A stretch of 56,666 nt of DNA from Massilia sp. BJB1822. GTDB lineage: Bacteria; Pseudomonadota; Gammaproteobacteria; Burkholderiales; Burkholderiaceae_D. Under the pieces are notes generated by a model, which did no database searches, was not told where the DNA came from, and saw nothing but the letters and a program-made list of their open reading frames with translations. The stretch is taken from NCBI RefSeq assembly GCF_013369485.1, contig NZ_JABWEB010000026.1, positions 1 to 56,666 on the forward strand, in the 5' to 3' direction. A program made the position numbers and the translations under genes. Below are positions 1-8,029 of the stretch, one piece after another; the first letter of the stretch is position 1, and each line of letters starts with the position of its first letter.

Positions 1-67
1 TTTTTTTTATTCCGCGTTTTGTGCCTTGCATATTGCGTAGTGTCATAACAGCGTAACAATCCCACCA

Positions 68-73
68 TATACT
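68..73 (+). promoter_or_regulatory. Candidate -10 box for the small RNA
   Basis: A TATACT hexamer lies about 8-10 bases before the first hairpin of the candidate RNA. No strong -35 hexamer is visible; ATAACA at 45-50 is the best placed, 17 bases upstream. Assignment is an inference from spacing only. Confidence 0.35.
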
Positions 74-79
74 GATCAC

Positions 80-231
80 ATCTGCCGCACATGCAACCGA
101 TATGCGTGGCGGCAGGGAAGGTGTGCCGGAGGAATCCGGTGCACCGCACCGAATTGGGTTTGTACTTTGTTTCTTGATGTTCTCTTGGCCCGAATGGGTT
201 TTTCGCCCGCTCTTGTAGCGGGCGTTTTTTC
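80..231 (+). ncRNA. Candidate structured small RNA
   Basis: No convincing protein frame covers this stretch, yet it folds well by eye. Hairpin 1 pairs 82-88 with 109-115 and continues, past one bulged base, 90-95 with 103-108 around a 7-base loop. Hairpin 2 pairs 120-130 with 135-145 around a GGAA (GNRA) tetraloop. It ends in a GC-rich stem at 205-223 followed by a T-run, typical of an intrinsic terminator. A TATACT -10-like box sits at 68-73. I do not recognise the family. It could instead be a long structured leader of the VanZ gene at 256, but the terminator before that gene argues for a separate transcript or for attenuation. Confidence 0.4.
204..231 (+). terminator. Intrinsic terminator upstream of the VanZ gene
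   Basis: GCCCGC at 205-210 pairs with GCGGGC at 218-223 around a 7-base loop and is followed by GTTTTTTC. It ends the candidate RNA and leaves only about 25 bases before the next start codon. Confidence 0.75.
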
Positions 232-255
232 TTTTAGCGTGGTATCGTTCGGCCC

Positions 256-651
256 ATGCTTAATCTGATCCAACAACTATTTTTGACTTCCTCCCACGCC
301 CGCTTACGCTATTGGGGGGCGATGGCGAGTTATGTGCTGATCCTGATTATCGGCTCGATCCCCGGCGCGCGCGCCGATATGGGCGAAGTCGCTTCCGGCA
401 TCGTGCTGCACTCCTGCGCTTATGCGACCCTGGCTTTTCTGCTCTTCACCGGCGGCAGCGGCAATCCGGCCCAGCGCGCGCTGAAGGCGGTGCTGACGGT
501 GGCCGTGATGGGCGCTCTCGATGAAATTGTGCAGAGCTTCTTCCCCTACCGTCACGGTTCAATCCAGGACTGGTGCGTGGATTGCAGCGCCGCCATCGTC
601 TGCGCCACCTTCATGTGGGCGCTGTGGTCGCACCGCAAGGTAGCGGCTTAA
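256..651 (+). CDS. VanZ-like family membrane protein
   Basis: 131-residue integral membrane protein with the features of the VanZ-like family: short hydrophobic helices, and the central region ALDEIVQSFFP followed by GSIQDWCVD, which matches the family's conserved E-xx-Q-x-F and D-xx-D-xx-N-like signature. VanZ proteins are linked to low-level teicoplanin resistance in Gram-positives, but most proteobacterial members have no known role. The stop codon is directly followed by the TTG start of the ATPase gene, so the two are probably co-transcribed. No good ribosome-binding site is seen before the ATG, and a terminator stem ends about 25 bases upstream. Confidence 0.85.
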   Translation: MLNLIQQLFLTSSHARLRYWGAMASYVLILIIGSIPGARADMGEVASGIVLHSCAYATLAFLLFTGGSGNPAQRALKAVLTVAVMGALDEIVQSFFPYRHGSIQDWCVDCSAAIVCATFMWALWSHRKVAA

Positions 652-1410
652 TTGATCAGCCGCCAGTACGTTTCGCGCATCACCCTGCAGCGCAGCGCCG
701 TGCCGGATTTCGGCGCCTACCCTTTCGCGCTGCCCGCCATCCGCAACTTCTCCAGCATCGACCTGCATCCGAAGGTGACGCTGCTGGTGGGCGAAAACGG
801 TTCGGGCAAATCGACTTTGCTGGAAGCGGTGGCGGTGGCGCTGGGCTTCAATGCCGAAGGCGGCACCAAGAATTTCCGCTTCTCGACGCGCGCTTCCCAT
901 TCGGCGCTGCACCAGTATCTGCGCATCGCGCAAAGCATCCATAAGCCGCGCGACGGTTTCTTTTTGCGCGCCGAGAGCTTCTTCAACGTGGCGTCGGAAA
1001 TCGAGGCGCTGGATAAGGGGCCGGGCGGTCCGCCCATCATTAATTCTTATGGCGGCCGCTCGCTGCATGAGATGTCGCATGGCGAATCCTTCCTAGCGCT
1101 GATGATGGAGCGCTTCGGCGGCCATGGCCTGTACATCCTCGACGAGCCGGAGGCGGCTCTCTCACCCCAGCGCCAGCTGGCGATGCTGAGCCGCATGCAC
1201 GATCTGGTGCGGCGCAATTCGCAGTTCATCATCGCCACGCATTCGCCCATCCTGCTCGCCTATCCCGAGGCGCGGATTTATTCCTGTTCGGCCGAAGGCA
1301 TCCATCCCATCCGCTACGAGGACACGGAACACTACCAGGTAATGCACGATTTTCTGGTGAACCCGCAACGCATGCTGGACGTGCTGCTCGACCGTTCCGA
1401 GGAAAACTAG
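652..1410 (+). CDS. AAA family ATPase (SMC/ABC-like, AAA_15/AAA_21 type)
   Basis: 252-residue cytoplasmic ATPase. The Walker A motif GENGSGKS lies at residues 47-54, an ABC-like signature SHGES near 143-147, and Walker B YILDEPEAAL with D164 and E165. A switch histidine occurs in ATHSPILLA. There is no membrane segment or partner permease, so this is a stand-alone ATPase of the kind related to RecF/SMC heads rather than a transporter. The start is a TTG immediately after the VanZ stop codon, which suggests translational coupling. Its stop codon overlaps the stop of the convergent gene at 1407. The substrate is unknown. Confidence 0.85.
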   Translation: MISRQYVSRITLQRSAVPDFGAYPFALPAIRNFSSIDLHPKVTLLVGENGSGKSTLLEAVAVALGFNAEGGTKNFRFSTRASHSALHQYLRIAQSIHKPRDGFFLRAESFFNVASEIEALDKGPGGPPIINSYGGRSLHEMSHGESFLALMMERFGGHGLYILDEPEAALSPQRQLAMLSRMHDLVRRNSQFIIATHSPILLAYPEARIYSCSAEGIHPIRYEDTEHYQVMHDFLVNPQRMLDVLLDRSEEN

Positions 1411-1712
1411 GCGCCCTGCCCTTTGCTGTCGTCGCGTTCGAATTGCAGGCTGCGCTGGCCGCTGCTGGCATCCCGGGCGATGCGGCGCAGCATGGCGCGG
1501 GTGCGGCGGCGCTGGGTGGCGGCCGCCAAGGCGCCGATGGCTTTCTCCGCATCGGCGCGCAAAGCCAGCAGCTGCTCGGACTGGGCCTGGCGCACCAGTC
1601 CATACAAGGCTTGCGTGAAAACGTGGCGGGTGCGCGCATCGTGCTGATCGCCGCAGGCACTTGCCACCAGCTCTTCCACTATCCAATCCGTACCGTACTG
1701 TTGCATGAGCAT
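1407..1712 (-). CDS. Hypothetical protein (101 residues)
   Basis: Small, soluble, charge-rich protein (starts MLMQQYGTDWIVEELVAS) with several predicted helices and an Arg-rich middle. I do not recognise a domain. It converges on the ATPase gene with overlapping stop codons. Support for it being real comes from balanced composition and from an FNR-type site (1767-1780) placed about -41 from a plausible AATAAT -10 box (fwd 1740-1745), which suggests expression under low oxygen. The DNA base of that inference is visible; the regulation is not proven. Confidence 0.6.
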   Translation of the reverse strand: MLMQQYGTDWIVEELVASACGDQHDARTRHVFTQALYGLVRQAQSEQLLALRADAEKAIGALAAATQRRRTRAMLRRIARDASSGQRSLQFERDDSKGQGA

Positions 1713-1766
1713 CCTTTATCAGTGCTTTGCGGATGATCAATTATTGCGCCGGCGTCCTTGCGCCCT

Positions 1767-1780
1767 TTGATATGCGTCAA
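1767..1780 (-). promoter_or_regulatory. FNR/Anr-type binding site candidate
   Basis: TTGATATGCGTCAA matches the FNR/CRP-family half-site pattern TTGAT-N4-(A/G)TCAA. Its centre is about 61 bases before the start codon at 1712, and about 40-41 bases before the transcription start expected from an AATAAT hexamer on the minus strand (1745-1740), the geometry of a class II activated promoter. Confidence 0.45.
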
Positions 1781-1797
1781 ACTGGCATCAGGCGGAT

Positions 1798-2730
1798 TTA
1801 ATAAACCTGCTCGACCTCGTAACCGCGCCGCTTCAGCAGTTGCGGCACGCTGTTTTCGCCCAGCAGATGCAGCAGGCCGATGCCGACAAAGGCGCTGTGC
1901 TCGCGCGCCATGATGGTTTCGATATTCGCCGCCATTTCGGGATTGCGCTTGCCCAGCAAGGTCTGCTCCATGAAGCGCGCCGACACGCTATCGCCCGTGG
2001 TCAGCTCGCGCGACAGTTCGGCCATGCGCACGCGGTCGGCGGCGCTCCACGCATCGATCAGGCCCGCCGATTTTTTCAGCGCGGCGCCGCTGTCGATATC
2101 ATCCAGATTCTCCAGCAGATAGCGCTCCTGCTGGGCCGCGCTCAAGCCGTCGAAAAGGCTGAGCTGATACTCGGCCGTCTCCAGTTCGCTCAAGGGCTTC
2201 TGCTGGCGCAGTGCCGCCTCCAGCAGAAAGCCTTCCACGCCCTTGCTGCGCTGGTAGCCCAGCTTTTCCATCTCCCTGCCGACCAGGATATTCGCCACCA
2301 GCCAGGGGCGGAAGCCTTCCACGCTGGCGAGCGGCATGCCGTTCTTGTCCAGCGCCGCCTGCAAGCGCGCCATGGCGGCCGGCGAGAGATGGTCGCGCAA
2401 GCTTTGGCCGGCCGGATAGCTGCCGTATTTGCCGAGCGCCAGCTGAAAATCGTCGTTGGCGCGCACGTCCAGCTCCAGCACAAGGGTGCGCGCTTCGGCC
2501 AGGGCGCGGCTCACTTCCGGTTCCAGCGGATAGAAGTTCTGCTTGCCGACGTGGATGGTGCCGAAGAGATAACTGCTGACGCCATGATGGCGCACGCGAT
2601 ACAGCACGCCGCGGCGCGGCACGGCGGCCTCGTCCTGCGCCTGGGACAAAGTGGAAGGAATGCTCATTTCCACGCCATGCACCGTTCCTGAAAATAAAAA
2701 TGGAAGAAGAATCAATAACTTGCGAAACAT
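1798..2730 (-). CDS. TraB/GumN family protein
   Basis: 310-residue exported protein. A signal peptide (MFRKLLILLPFLFSGTVHG) precedes the TraB/GumN domain. The two conserved GxxxH-type motifs at either end of this family are present: YLFGTIHVGK near residue 55 and FVGIGLLHLLGENSV near the C-terminus, with an EL.LELD-type acidic segment between them. The family is thought to be metalloprotease-like (Tiki/EreA/ChaN fold), but bacterial functions are mostly unknown. Likely periplasmic. It is transcribed on its own, downstream of and on the same strand as the dipeptidase gene, with a 158-base gap. Confidence 0.85.
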   Translation of the reverse strand: MFRKLLILLPFLFSGTVHGVEMSIPSTLSQAQDEAAVPRRGVLYRVRHHGVSSYLFGTIHVGKQNFYPLEPEVSRALAEARTLVLELDVRANDDFQLALGKYGSYPAGQSLRDHLSPAAMARLQAALDKNGMPLASVEGFRPWLVANILVGREMEKLGYQRSKGVEGFLLEAALRQQKPLSELETAEYQLSLFDGLSAAQQERYLLENLDDIDSGAALKKSAGLIDAWSAADRVRMAELSRELTTGDSVSARFMEQTLLGKRNPEMAANIETIMAREHSAFVGIGLLHLLGENSVPQLLKRRGYEVEQVY

Positions 2731-2810
2731 GCCAGACCCCGCAGCAGCTCCGCCCGGCTGGCGGATATGTTGCTCATGGTAAAGCAGTTTTGCGCAATAG
2801 AAGATGAAAT

Positions 2811-2836
2811 CCCGGCGCTTTTTTGTCCGCGCCGGG
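2811..2836 (-). terminator. Stem-loop in the gap after the dipeptidase gene
   Basis: CCCGGCGC at 2811-2818 pairs perfectly with GCGCCGGG at 2829-2836 around a 9-base loop. On the minus strand it is followed by TTTCATC, a weak U-tract. It probably ends the dipeptidase transcript, but could be a simple structured spacer. Confidence 0.4.
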
Positions 2837-2888
2837 AGAAAACAACAGAAGGCTTGCCGCTTCGTCAGCTAGTAGCCAAGAAGACCAC

Positions 2889-4385
2889 TCAGCGCGCCAG
2901 CTCCACCAGCACCGCCGTGTACATTTCCAGGTTCAGCATCAGCTGCTTATGGGTGATGAACTCATGCTCGGAGTGGCCGGTATAGACCTGGCCCGGCATG
3001 CCCGGGCCGAAGCTGACCGCGTTCGGGAACAGGCGCGAATTGGTGCCGCCGCCGATCGACACCGGCTGCGCATCCTTGATGCCGGTGTAGTGCGCGAACA
3101 CATTCAGCAAGGTGGGAATCTGCGGCGCCTTCTCCTGGATCCATGGATCGCCGACATACATATTGATGCTGGCCTTGGCGCCGCGCGCCGCGTTCCAGCC
3201 ATCGAAAGCCTGCTGGAATTCCGCCTTCAATTCATCGGCCGTCTTGCCGCGCGGGCGGCGCAGATTGATGTTCAGCTCCAGGCCTTCATTCGACTGCTTC
3301 AGCACCGTGGGCGCCACCGTCATCGGTCCCATGAAGCTGTCGCGGTAAGCGGCCTTGCCGAACTTCTCGCCATAGATGCCGGTGCCGATCGTCTCGTTCA
3401 GGAAGGAGACCATATTCGCCGCCGACGTTCCCTGCCATGGACGCACGTTGAGCGCATCGGCCAGCATGCTGATCGCGTTCACGCCGTCTTCCGGCTTGGA
3501 CGAGTGGGCCGATACGCCCAGCGCCTTGATCTTCAGCGTGCCGCCCTGCCAGTCGTACTGATAGCGCATGCCTTTCTGCGCGGCGGCGCGGGCGCGGATC
3601 TGCGCTTCCAGCTCCGGCGTGGCCTTGTCGATCGTAGCGCTGGCATCCTCGGGAATCTGGCTGCCGAAGAAGCCGCCGGCAAAGCTGCTCAGCACCGGGC
3701 CGGCGACATTTTCCACCTGCACCCAATGCGGCAGCTTGACCGTCAGCGAGCCATAGCCCTTCTCCGCCGTCACCACCGGATATTCGGCGTCGAGCGTGAT
3801 GTTGACCTGGGGCGGTTCATGGTTCTTCAGGAAGGCTTCCAGCGGCGCCCAGTCGGATTCCTCGGCCATATACACATACAGCTCAATGCGCTTGCTCAGT
3901 GCCAGCTTGCGGTCCTTGATCGCCTTCATCGCGTACAGGGCGGTGGCGATCGGACCTTTATCGTCCTCGGTGCCGCGGCCGATCAGGCGTCCCGGCTCGC
4001 TGGTGGCGTCCAGCTTGAAGGGCGACTGCTTCCATTTGGCGGGATCGACCGGCTGCACGTCGCCGTGGGTGATCACGCCGACGCGCTCCTTGCCCTGGCC
4101 CATGCCAATCACCACCACATAGCCGTGGTCCTTGAAATCGAAGCTGAGGCGCTCAGCCTCTTGGCGCAGGAATTTCTTGAAGCCCGCATGCTCGGGATTG
4201 TTTTCGAATGCGATCTTCTTGTCTGCTACGGTATTGAAGCCGACCATGGCGGCCAGGCTCTTGATCATCGGCTTTTCGTAGGTGCTGCGGGCATGGCGGG
4301 CGGTGCTGGTGGCGGCATCGCTCAGGGGAGCGGCATGCAGCGGGGCTTGCAGCAGCAGGCCAAGAAGGGCAATCTTTTTCAGCAT
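2889..4385 (-). CDS. M20 family dipeptidase (PepV/Sapep-like), exported
   Basis: 498-residue zinc peptidase with a signal peptide (MLKKIALLGLLLQAPLHAAP). Metal-ligand and catalytic motifs of the M20 family are visible: THGDVQPVD (ligand His and catalytic Asp), GRGTEDDKGP (bridging Asp), MAEESDW (catalytic Glu pair), LDAEYP and, near the C-terminus, YTGHSEHEF (ligand His). The family hydrolyses dipeptides or short peptides and uses two zinc ions. The open frame runs further upstream to 4841, but that part lies on top of the binding-protein gene and is not protein-like, so the start is taken at 4385, 11 bases after the upstream gene ends. It is probably in an operon with that gene, fitting a peptide-use role in the periplasm. 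Confidence 0.88.
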   Translation of the reverse strand: MLKKIALLGLLLQAPLHAAPLSDAATSTARHARSTYEKPMIKSLAAMVGFNTVADKKIAFENNPEHAGFKKFLRQEAERLSFDFKDHGYVVVIGMGQGKERVGVITHGDVQPVDPAKWKQSPFKLDATSEPGRLIGRGTEDDKGPIATALYAMKAIKDRKLALSKRIELYVYMAEESDWAPLEAFLKNHEPPQVNITLDAEYPVVTAEKGYGSLTVKLPHWVQVENVAGPVLSSFAGGFFGSQIPEDASATIDKATPELEAQIRARAAAQKGMRYQYDWQGGTLKIKALGVSAHSSKPEDGVNAISMLADALNVRPWQGTSAANMVSFLNETIGTGIYGEKFGKAAYRDSFMGPMTVAPTVLKQSNEGLELNINLRRPRGKTADELKAEFQQAFDGWNAARGAKASINMYVGDPWIQEKAPQIPTLLNVFAHYTGIKDAQPVSIGGGTNSRLFPNAVSFGPGMPGQVYTGHSEHEFITHKQLMLNLEMYTAVLVELAR

Positions 4386-4396
4386 ATGTCTCGTCG

Positions 4397-5134
4397 TTAT
4401 TGGTAGTTGGACACGATCCGGTGAATCACGCCATCGCGGTGCATGCCCGCGATGGCCGCATTCACGTCCGCCAGCGTCACGCCGGCCTTCTCCGACACGG
4501 CGCAGCGGGTCAGATAGGTTTTGACGTGAAGCGGTGGATGGATCTCGATACGATCGCCCAATTTCAGCCGGTAGTCGAGCAAGGCCTTCAAGGTGGCCGC
4601 ATGCCTTACCCGTCCCAAACCCAGCTTGCGCAGGTTGATCTCGTTGGAGGGACCGTCGGCGCGCACGAACTGCGCGCCCAGGGCATGTTCCAACTCCGGG
4701 TAATGATAGCCCAGGACGGTAGCAATCTGCTGGCCGCCCACATCGGCCACCGCCAGGGGACGGGGCCAGCGCCGGTCGGAGACCAGCAGCTCGGTAACGG
4801 GGAAGAAGGGTGAACTCCAGTAAAAGCTGCCCGGCAGCCATTCCGGCATATACATGCAGAGCACGTCGGCGCGGCCCGCCTCCAGGGTCTGGGCGATACG
4901 CTTGCGCGGCATGGCCAGAAACTGCGCGCGCCGTCCCAGCTGCTGCGCCAGCGCTTCGCCCAGATCCTTGTGGATGCCGCCCACCAGCTCCCCCGCGCGG
5001 AATTCGGAAATCGGCATTTCGGTGCCGGTGGCCACCAGCACGATCAGGCGCCCCGGATCAGCCAGGGCCGGCGCCGCCAGCAGCCAGGCCACCAGTACGC
5101 TGCATGCGGCCCGCCGCAGATAGCGAAATGTCAT
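4397..5134 (-). CDS. Periplasmic substrate-binding protein (SBP_bac_3-like)
   Basis: 245-residue protein with a signal peptide (ending ...LLAAPALA). The pattern matches the extracellular solute-binding protein family 3 fold: G.HKDLGEAL near the N-terminus, RAD(V)LCM, an inner SDRRWP... hinge segment and a C-terminal LADVNAAIAGMHRDG helix, as in amino-acid binding proteins. No ABC permease or ATPase is adjacent, so it may be an orphan that feeds a distant transporter or acts in sensing. It lies directly upstream of the exported dipeptidase. A TATAGT -10-like hexamer is seen on the minus strand close upstream of the start. Ligand unknown. Confidence 0.75.
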   Translation of the reverse strand: MTFRYLRRAACSVLVAWLLAAPALADPGRLIVLVATGTEMPISEFRAGELVGGIHKDLGEALAQQLGRRAQFLAMPRKRIAQTLEAGRADVLCMYMPEWLPGSFYWSSPFFPVTELLVSDRRWPRPLAVADVGGQQIATVLGYHYPELEHALGAQFVRADGPSNEINLRKLGLGRVRHAATLKALLDYRLKLGDRIEIHPPLHVKTYLTRCAVSEKAGVTLADVNAAIAGMHRDGVIHRIVSNYQ

Positions 5135-5278
5135 GAAACAAAACCCATACTATAAGAAGGGTTACAAGTTTACCGTCTTTCGCTGTCGCGCCCAAAGTGG
5201 CGTGTTGGATGCAAGCCATACCCACGCGCATGTCAGGGCCTTGCTTGAAAGCCCGCGCCACAGCCCAATATCGACGCC

Positions 5279-6271
5279 ATGACTATCCCATTCTCCGTAC
5301 TCGACCTCTCCCCCATCGCCGAAGGCAGCAATGCCGCCACCTCGCTGCGCAATACGCTGGACCTGGCGCAGCATGCGGAGCGCTGGGGTTTTCAACGCTA
5401 CTGGCTGGCCGAACACCACGGCATGCCGGGCATCGCCAGCGCCGCCACGGCGGTAGTGATGGCTCACGTCGCGGGCGGCACCTCCACCATCCGCGTCGGC
5501 GCGGGCGGCGTGATGCTGCCCAATCACTCCCCGCTGGTAATCGCCGAGCAGTTCGGCACCCTGGCCGCCCTGCATCCGGGCCGCATCGATCTGGGCCTGG
5601 GCCGCGCGCCCGGTTCCGACCAGGCCACCATGCGCGCCCTGCGCCGCCGCATGGACGCCAGCGCCGACGAATTCCCGCAGGACGTGCTGGATCTGCAGGA
5701 CTATCTGTCCGACGAACCGCGCCAGCAGATCAAGGCCGTGCCGGGCCAGGGTTCCAACGTGCCGCTGTGGATACTCGGCTCCAGCCTGTATGGCGCGCAG
5801 CTCGCGGCCCACTTCGGCCTGCCCTTCGCTTTCGCCTCGCATTTCGCGCCGCAGATGATGATGCAGGCGATCTCGATTTACCGCGCCAATTTCCAGCCTT
5901 CGGCGCAGTTGCAAAAACCATATGTCATGCTGGGCTATAATGTGTTCGCTGCCGACAGCGACGAGGAAGCCCAGCTGCTTTCCACGTCGATGCAGCAAGC
6001 CTTCGTCAATCTTCGTTCCGGCCATCCCACGCGCCTGCCCCCGCCCAAAGCCGGCTACCGCCAGCAGATCGGGGCCGCCGAAAGCGCGATGCTCGATTCG
6101 GTGTTATCCTGCTCGGCCGTCGGTTCGCCGCACACGGTCGAGGCCCAGTTGCGCGCCTTCATCGCCAGCACCCGGCCGGACGAATTGATGATTACTTCGC
6201 AAATCTTCGAGCATAAGGCTCGCCTGCATTCCTACGCTTTAACGTCAGAGATCCACGCGCGCCTTGGCTGA
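5279..6271 (+). CDS. LLM class flavin-dependent oxidoreductase
   Basis: 330-residue luciferase-like (TIM-barrel) flavin enzyme. It starts with IPFSVLDLSPI, typical of the alkanal monooxygenase-like/MsnO8 subgroup, followed by RYWLAEHHGMPGIASAA and the GAGGVMLPNHSPLVIAEQFG region that binds FMN, and LGLGRAPGSD. Such enzymes use FMNH2 supplied by another reductase. The physiological substrate cannot be told from sequence. The MFS gene follows after 20 bases, so the pair is likely co-transcribed. Confidence 0.9.
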   Translation: MTIPFSVLDLSPIAEGSNAATSLRNTLDLAQHAERWGFQRYWLAEHHGMPGIASAATAVVMAHVAGGTSTIRVGAGGVMLPNHSPLVIAEQFGTLAALHPGRIDLGLGRAPGSDQATMRALRRRMDASADEFPQDVLDLQDYLSDEPRQQIKAVPGQGSNVPLWILGSSLYGAQLAAHFGLPFAFASHFAPQMMMQAISIYRANFQPSAQLQKPYVMLGYNVFAADSDEEAQLLSTSMQQAFVNLRSGHPTRLPPPKAGYRQQIGAAESAMLDSVLSCSAVGSPHTVEAQLRAFIASTRPDELMITSQIFEHKARLHSYALTSEIHARLG

Positions 6272-6291
6272 GTAAACCATAGGAGCCGCGA

Positions 6292-7503
6292 TTGACGCAG
6301 CCTGAGCATCACCACGAAATTTCACCGGCCATGGTCTGGCTGCTGGCGATTGCCAGCGGCCTGATTGTGGCCAATCTGTATTACGCCCAGCCGCTGGTGG
6401 GGCCGATCAGCCAGGCCACCGGCCTCGATCCCGGCGCGGCCGGCCTGATCGTCACCCTGACCCAATTGGGCTACTGCGTCGGCCTGCTGTTCATCGTGCC
6501 GCTGGGCGATTTGGTGGAAAACCGCCGCCTGGTCTTCATCGCCCTGCTGGTGGCCGCCCTGTCCCTGCTCGGCGCGGCCAGCACCAGCAATGCCACGCTG
6601 TTCCTGCTGGCGGCGCTCTGCATCGGCATCAGCTGCGTGGCGGCCCAGGTGCTGGTGCCGTTCGCGGCCCACCTGTCCTCGCCCGAGAAGCGCGGCCAGA
6701 CCGTCGGTTCGGTGATGAGCGGCCTGCTGATGGGCATCATGCTGGCGCGTCCGGTATCGAGCGTGGTGGCGGACCTGCTGGGCTGGCACGCCATCTTCTT
6801 CATTTCCGCCTTCGGCACGGCCGCATTGGCCTTCGTCCTGCGCAGCAAGCTGCCGCAGCGCCAGCCGCAAAATGCGATCAGCTATCCGGCCCTGCTGGCA
6901 TCGCTCTGGCATCTGCTGCGCGACACGCCGGTGCTGCGCCGCCGCGCCCTGTACCAGGCTTGCATGTTCGGCGCGTTCAGCCTGTTCTGGACCACGGTGC
7001 CGCTGGTGCTGGCTGGTCCCCACTTCCAGATGTCGCAGACCGGCATCGCCATCTTCGCCCTGGTCGGCGTGGGCGGCGCCGTGGTGTCGCCGATTGCCGG
7101 CCGCCGCGCCGACCAGGGCAAGGGCCATTCGACCACGCTGATTTCGCTGTGCGCGCCGGTGCTGGCTTTCGGCCTGCCGCTGGTGCTGCATGGCGGCCAT
7201 TATCTGGATCTGGCCCTGCTGGTGATGGCGTCCATCGTGGTGGACATGGGCGTGTCGGGCAGCCTGGTGGTGGGCCAGCGCGCCATCTTCTCGCTGGGCG
7301 CTGAAGTGCGCAGCCGCTTGAACGGCCTGTTCATCGCCATCTTCTTCTTCGGTGGCGCCATCGGTTCCTCGCTGGGCGGCTGGATGTATGCGCATCACGG
7401 CTGGAACGGCGTGCTGCTGGCCGGCCTGGGCTTCCCGCTGGTGGCCCTGCTGGCCTTCGCCACCGAACCGCGTCCACCGCGCGGCCTGGGCGCTCCAGCT
7501 TAA
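6292..7503 (+). CDS. MFS transporter
   Basis: 403-residue inner-membrane protein with about 12 hydrophobic helices. The motif-A-like loop PLGDLVENRRL follows helix 2, and helix 4-5 carries a VPFAAHLSSPEKRGQTVG segment typical of the YnfM/arabinose-efflux-like MFS group. It is probably a drug or metabolite exporter. The start is a TTG preceded by AGGAG seven bases upstream. It follows the flavin oxidoreductase gene on the same strand and ends at a strong bidirectional terminator. Confidence 0.88.
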   Translation: MTQPEHHHEISPAMVWLLAIASGLIVANLYYAQPLVGPISQATGLDPGAAGLIVTLTQLGYCVGLLFIVPLGDLVENRRLVFIALLVAALSLLGAASTSNATLFLLAALCIGISCVAAQVLVPFAAHLSSPEKRGQTVGSVMSGLLMGIMLARPVSSVVADLLGWHAIFFISAFGTAALAFVLRSKLPQRQPQNAISYPALLASLWHLLRDTPVLRRRALYQACMFGAFSLFWTTVPLVLAGPHFQMSQTGIAIFALVGVGGAVVSPIAGRRADQGKGHSTTLISLCAPVLAFGLPLVLHGGHYLDLALLVMASIVVDMGVSGSLVVGQRAIFSLGAEVRSRLNGLFIAIFFFGGAIGSSLGGWMYAHHGWNGVLLAGLGFPLVALLAFATEPRPPRGLGAPA

Positions 7504-7511
7504 TTGTTTCA

Positions 7512-7536
7512 CAGGCGGCGCGCCTTGCGCCGCCTG
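7512..7536 (+). terminator. Bidirectional stem-loop between convergent genes
   Basis: CAGGCGGCGC (7512-7521) pairs perfectly with GCGCCGCCTG (7527-7536) around a 5-base loop, between the stop of the MFS gene and the stop of the convergent DUF6160-like gene. Confidence 0.6.
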
Positions 7537-7543
7537 CCCTCCT

Positions 7544-8029
7544 TCAATGCGCCCAGATGCGCAGTTCGCCGTGCATCGACATGCTGCCGTTGATGTTCAA
7601 GCTTCCCAGACTGTTCGTCACCGGCGCCAGCGGATCGTTCTGCACGCTCAGCGACTCGTAGCCGAAATTCGTGTATTTCACCTTGCCCGGCAGGCTCACC
7701 GCCACATATTGCCCGCCATCCGGGCGCTTGCGCACGTCCAGTCCCAGCGCAAACATATCGACCACACCGCGCAGATTGCGGATCACCAGGTAGCGCGCAT
7801 CGCCTTCGCCATGAAAGCCGACGGCGATGCGGCTATCGTTCACCGCGCCGGGCAAGGTGGGATCGTTGATCACCAGATGGGTGGCGATGCTGATGCCGTC
7901 GCGCCCCGTCACCTGCTCCAGTTCCTCGTCATCGAGCGCGCGCAGCGGATCGGCGCGCAGCGGCAGGCAGCAGCACAGCAGAGCGCTCAGCAGCAGGGCG
8001 CGCGCCAACAGCAGGAATGTGATCGTCAT
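7544..8029 (-). CDS. DUF6160-like exported protein
   Basis: 161 residues. A signal peptide (ends ...CCCLPLRA) is followed at once by LDDEELEQVTGRDGIS (residues 32-47), the hallmark motif of DUF6160-type proteins. The rest is rich in short polar beta-strand patterns (ISIATHLVIND, RYLVIRNLRG) and it ends in RIWAH, an ending shared with the gene at 9868. It is the last gene of a leftward four-gene operon, and its ATG overlaps the preceding stop by four bases (ATGA). Probably a periplasmic or surface structural protein; function unproven. The open frame extends further upstream but overlaps the next gene, so the internal ATG at 8029 is chosen. Confidence 0.75.
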   Translation of the reverse strand: MTITFLLLARALLLSALLCCCLPLRADPLRALDDEELEQVTGRDGISIATHLVINDPTLPGAVNDSRIAVGFHGEGDARYLVIRNLRGVVDMFALGLDVRKRPDGGQYVAVSLPGKVKYTNFGYESLSVQNDPLAPVTNSLGSLNINGSMSMHGELRIWAH

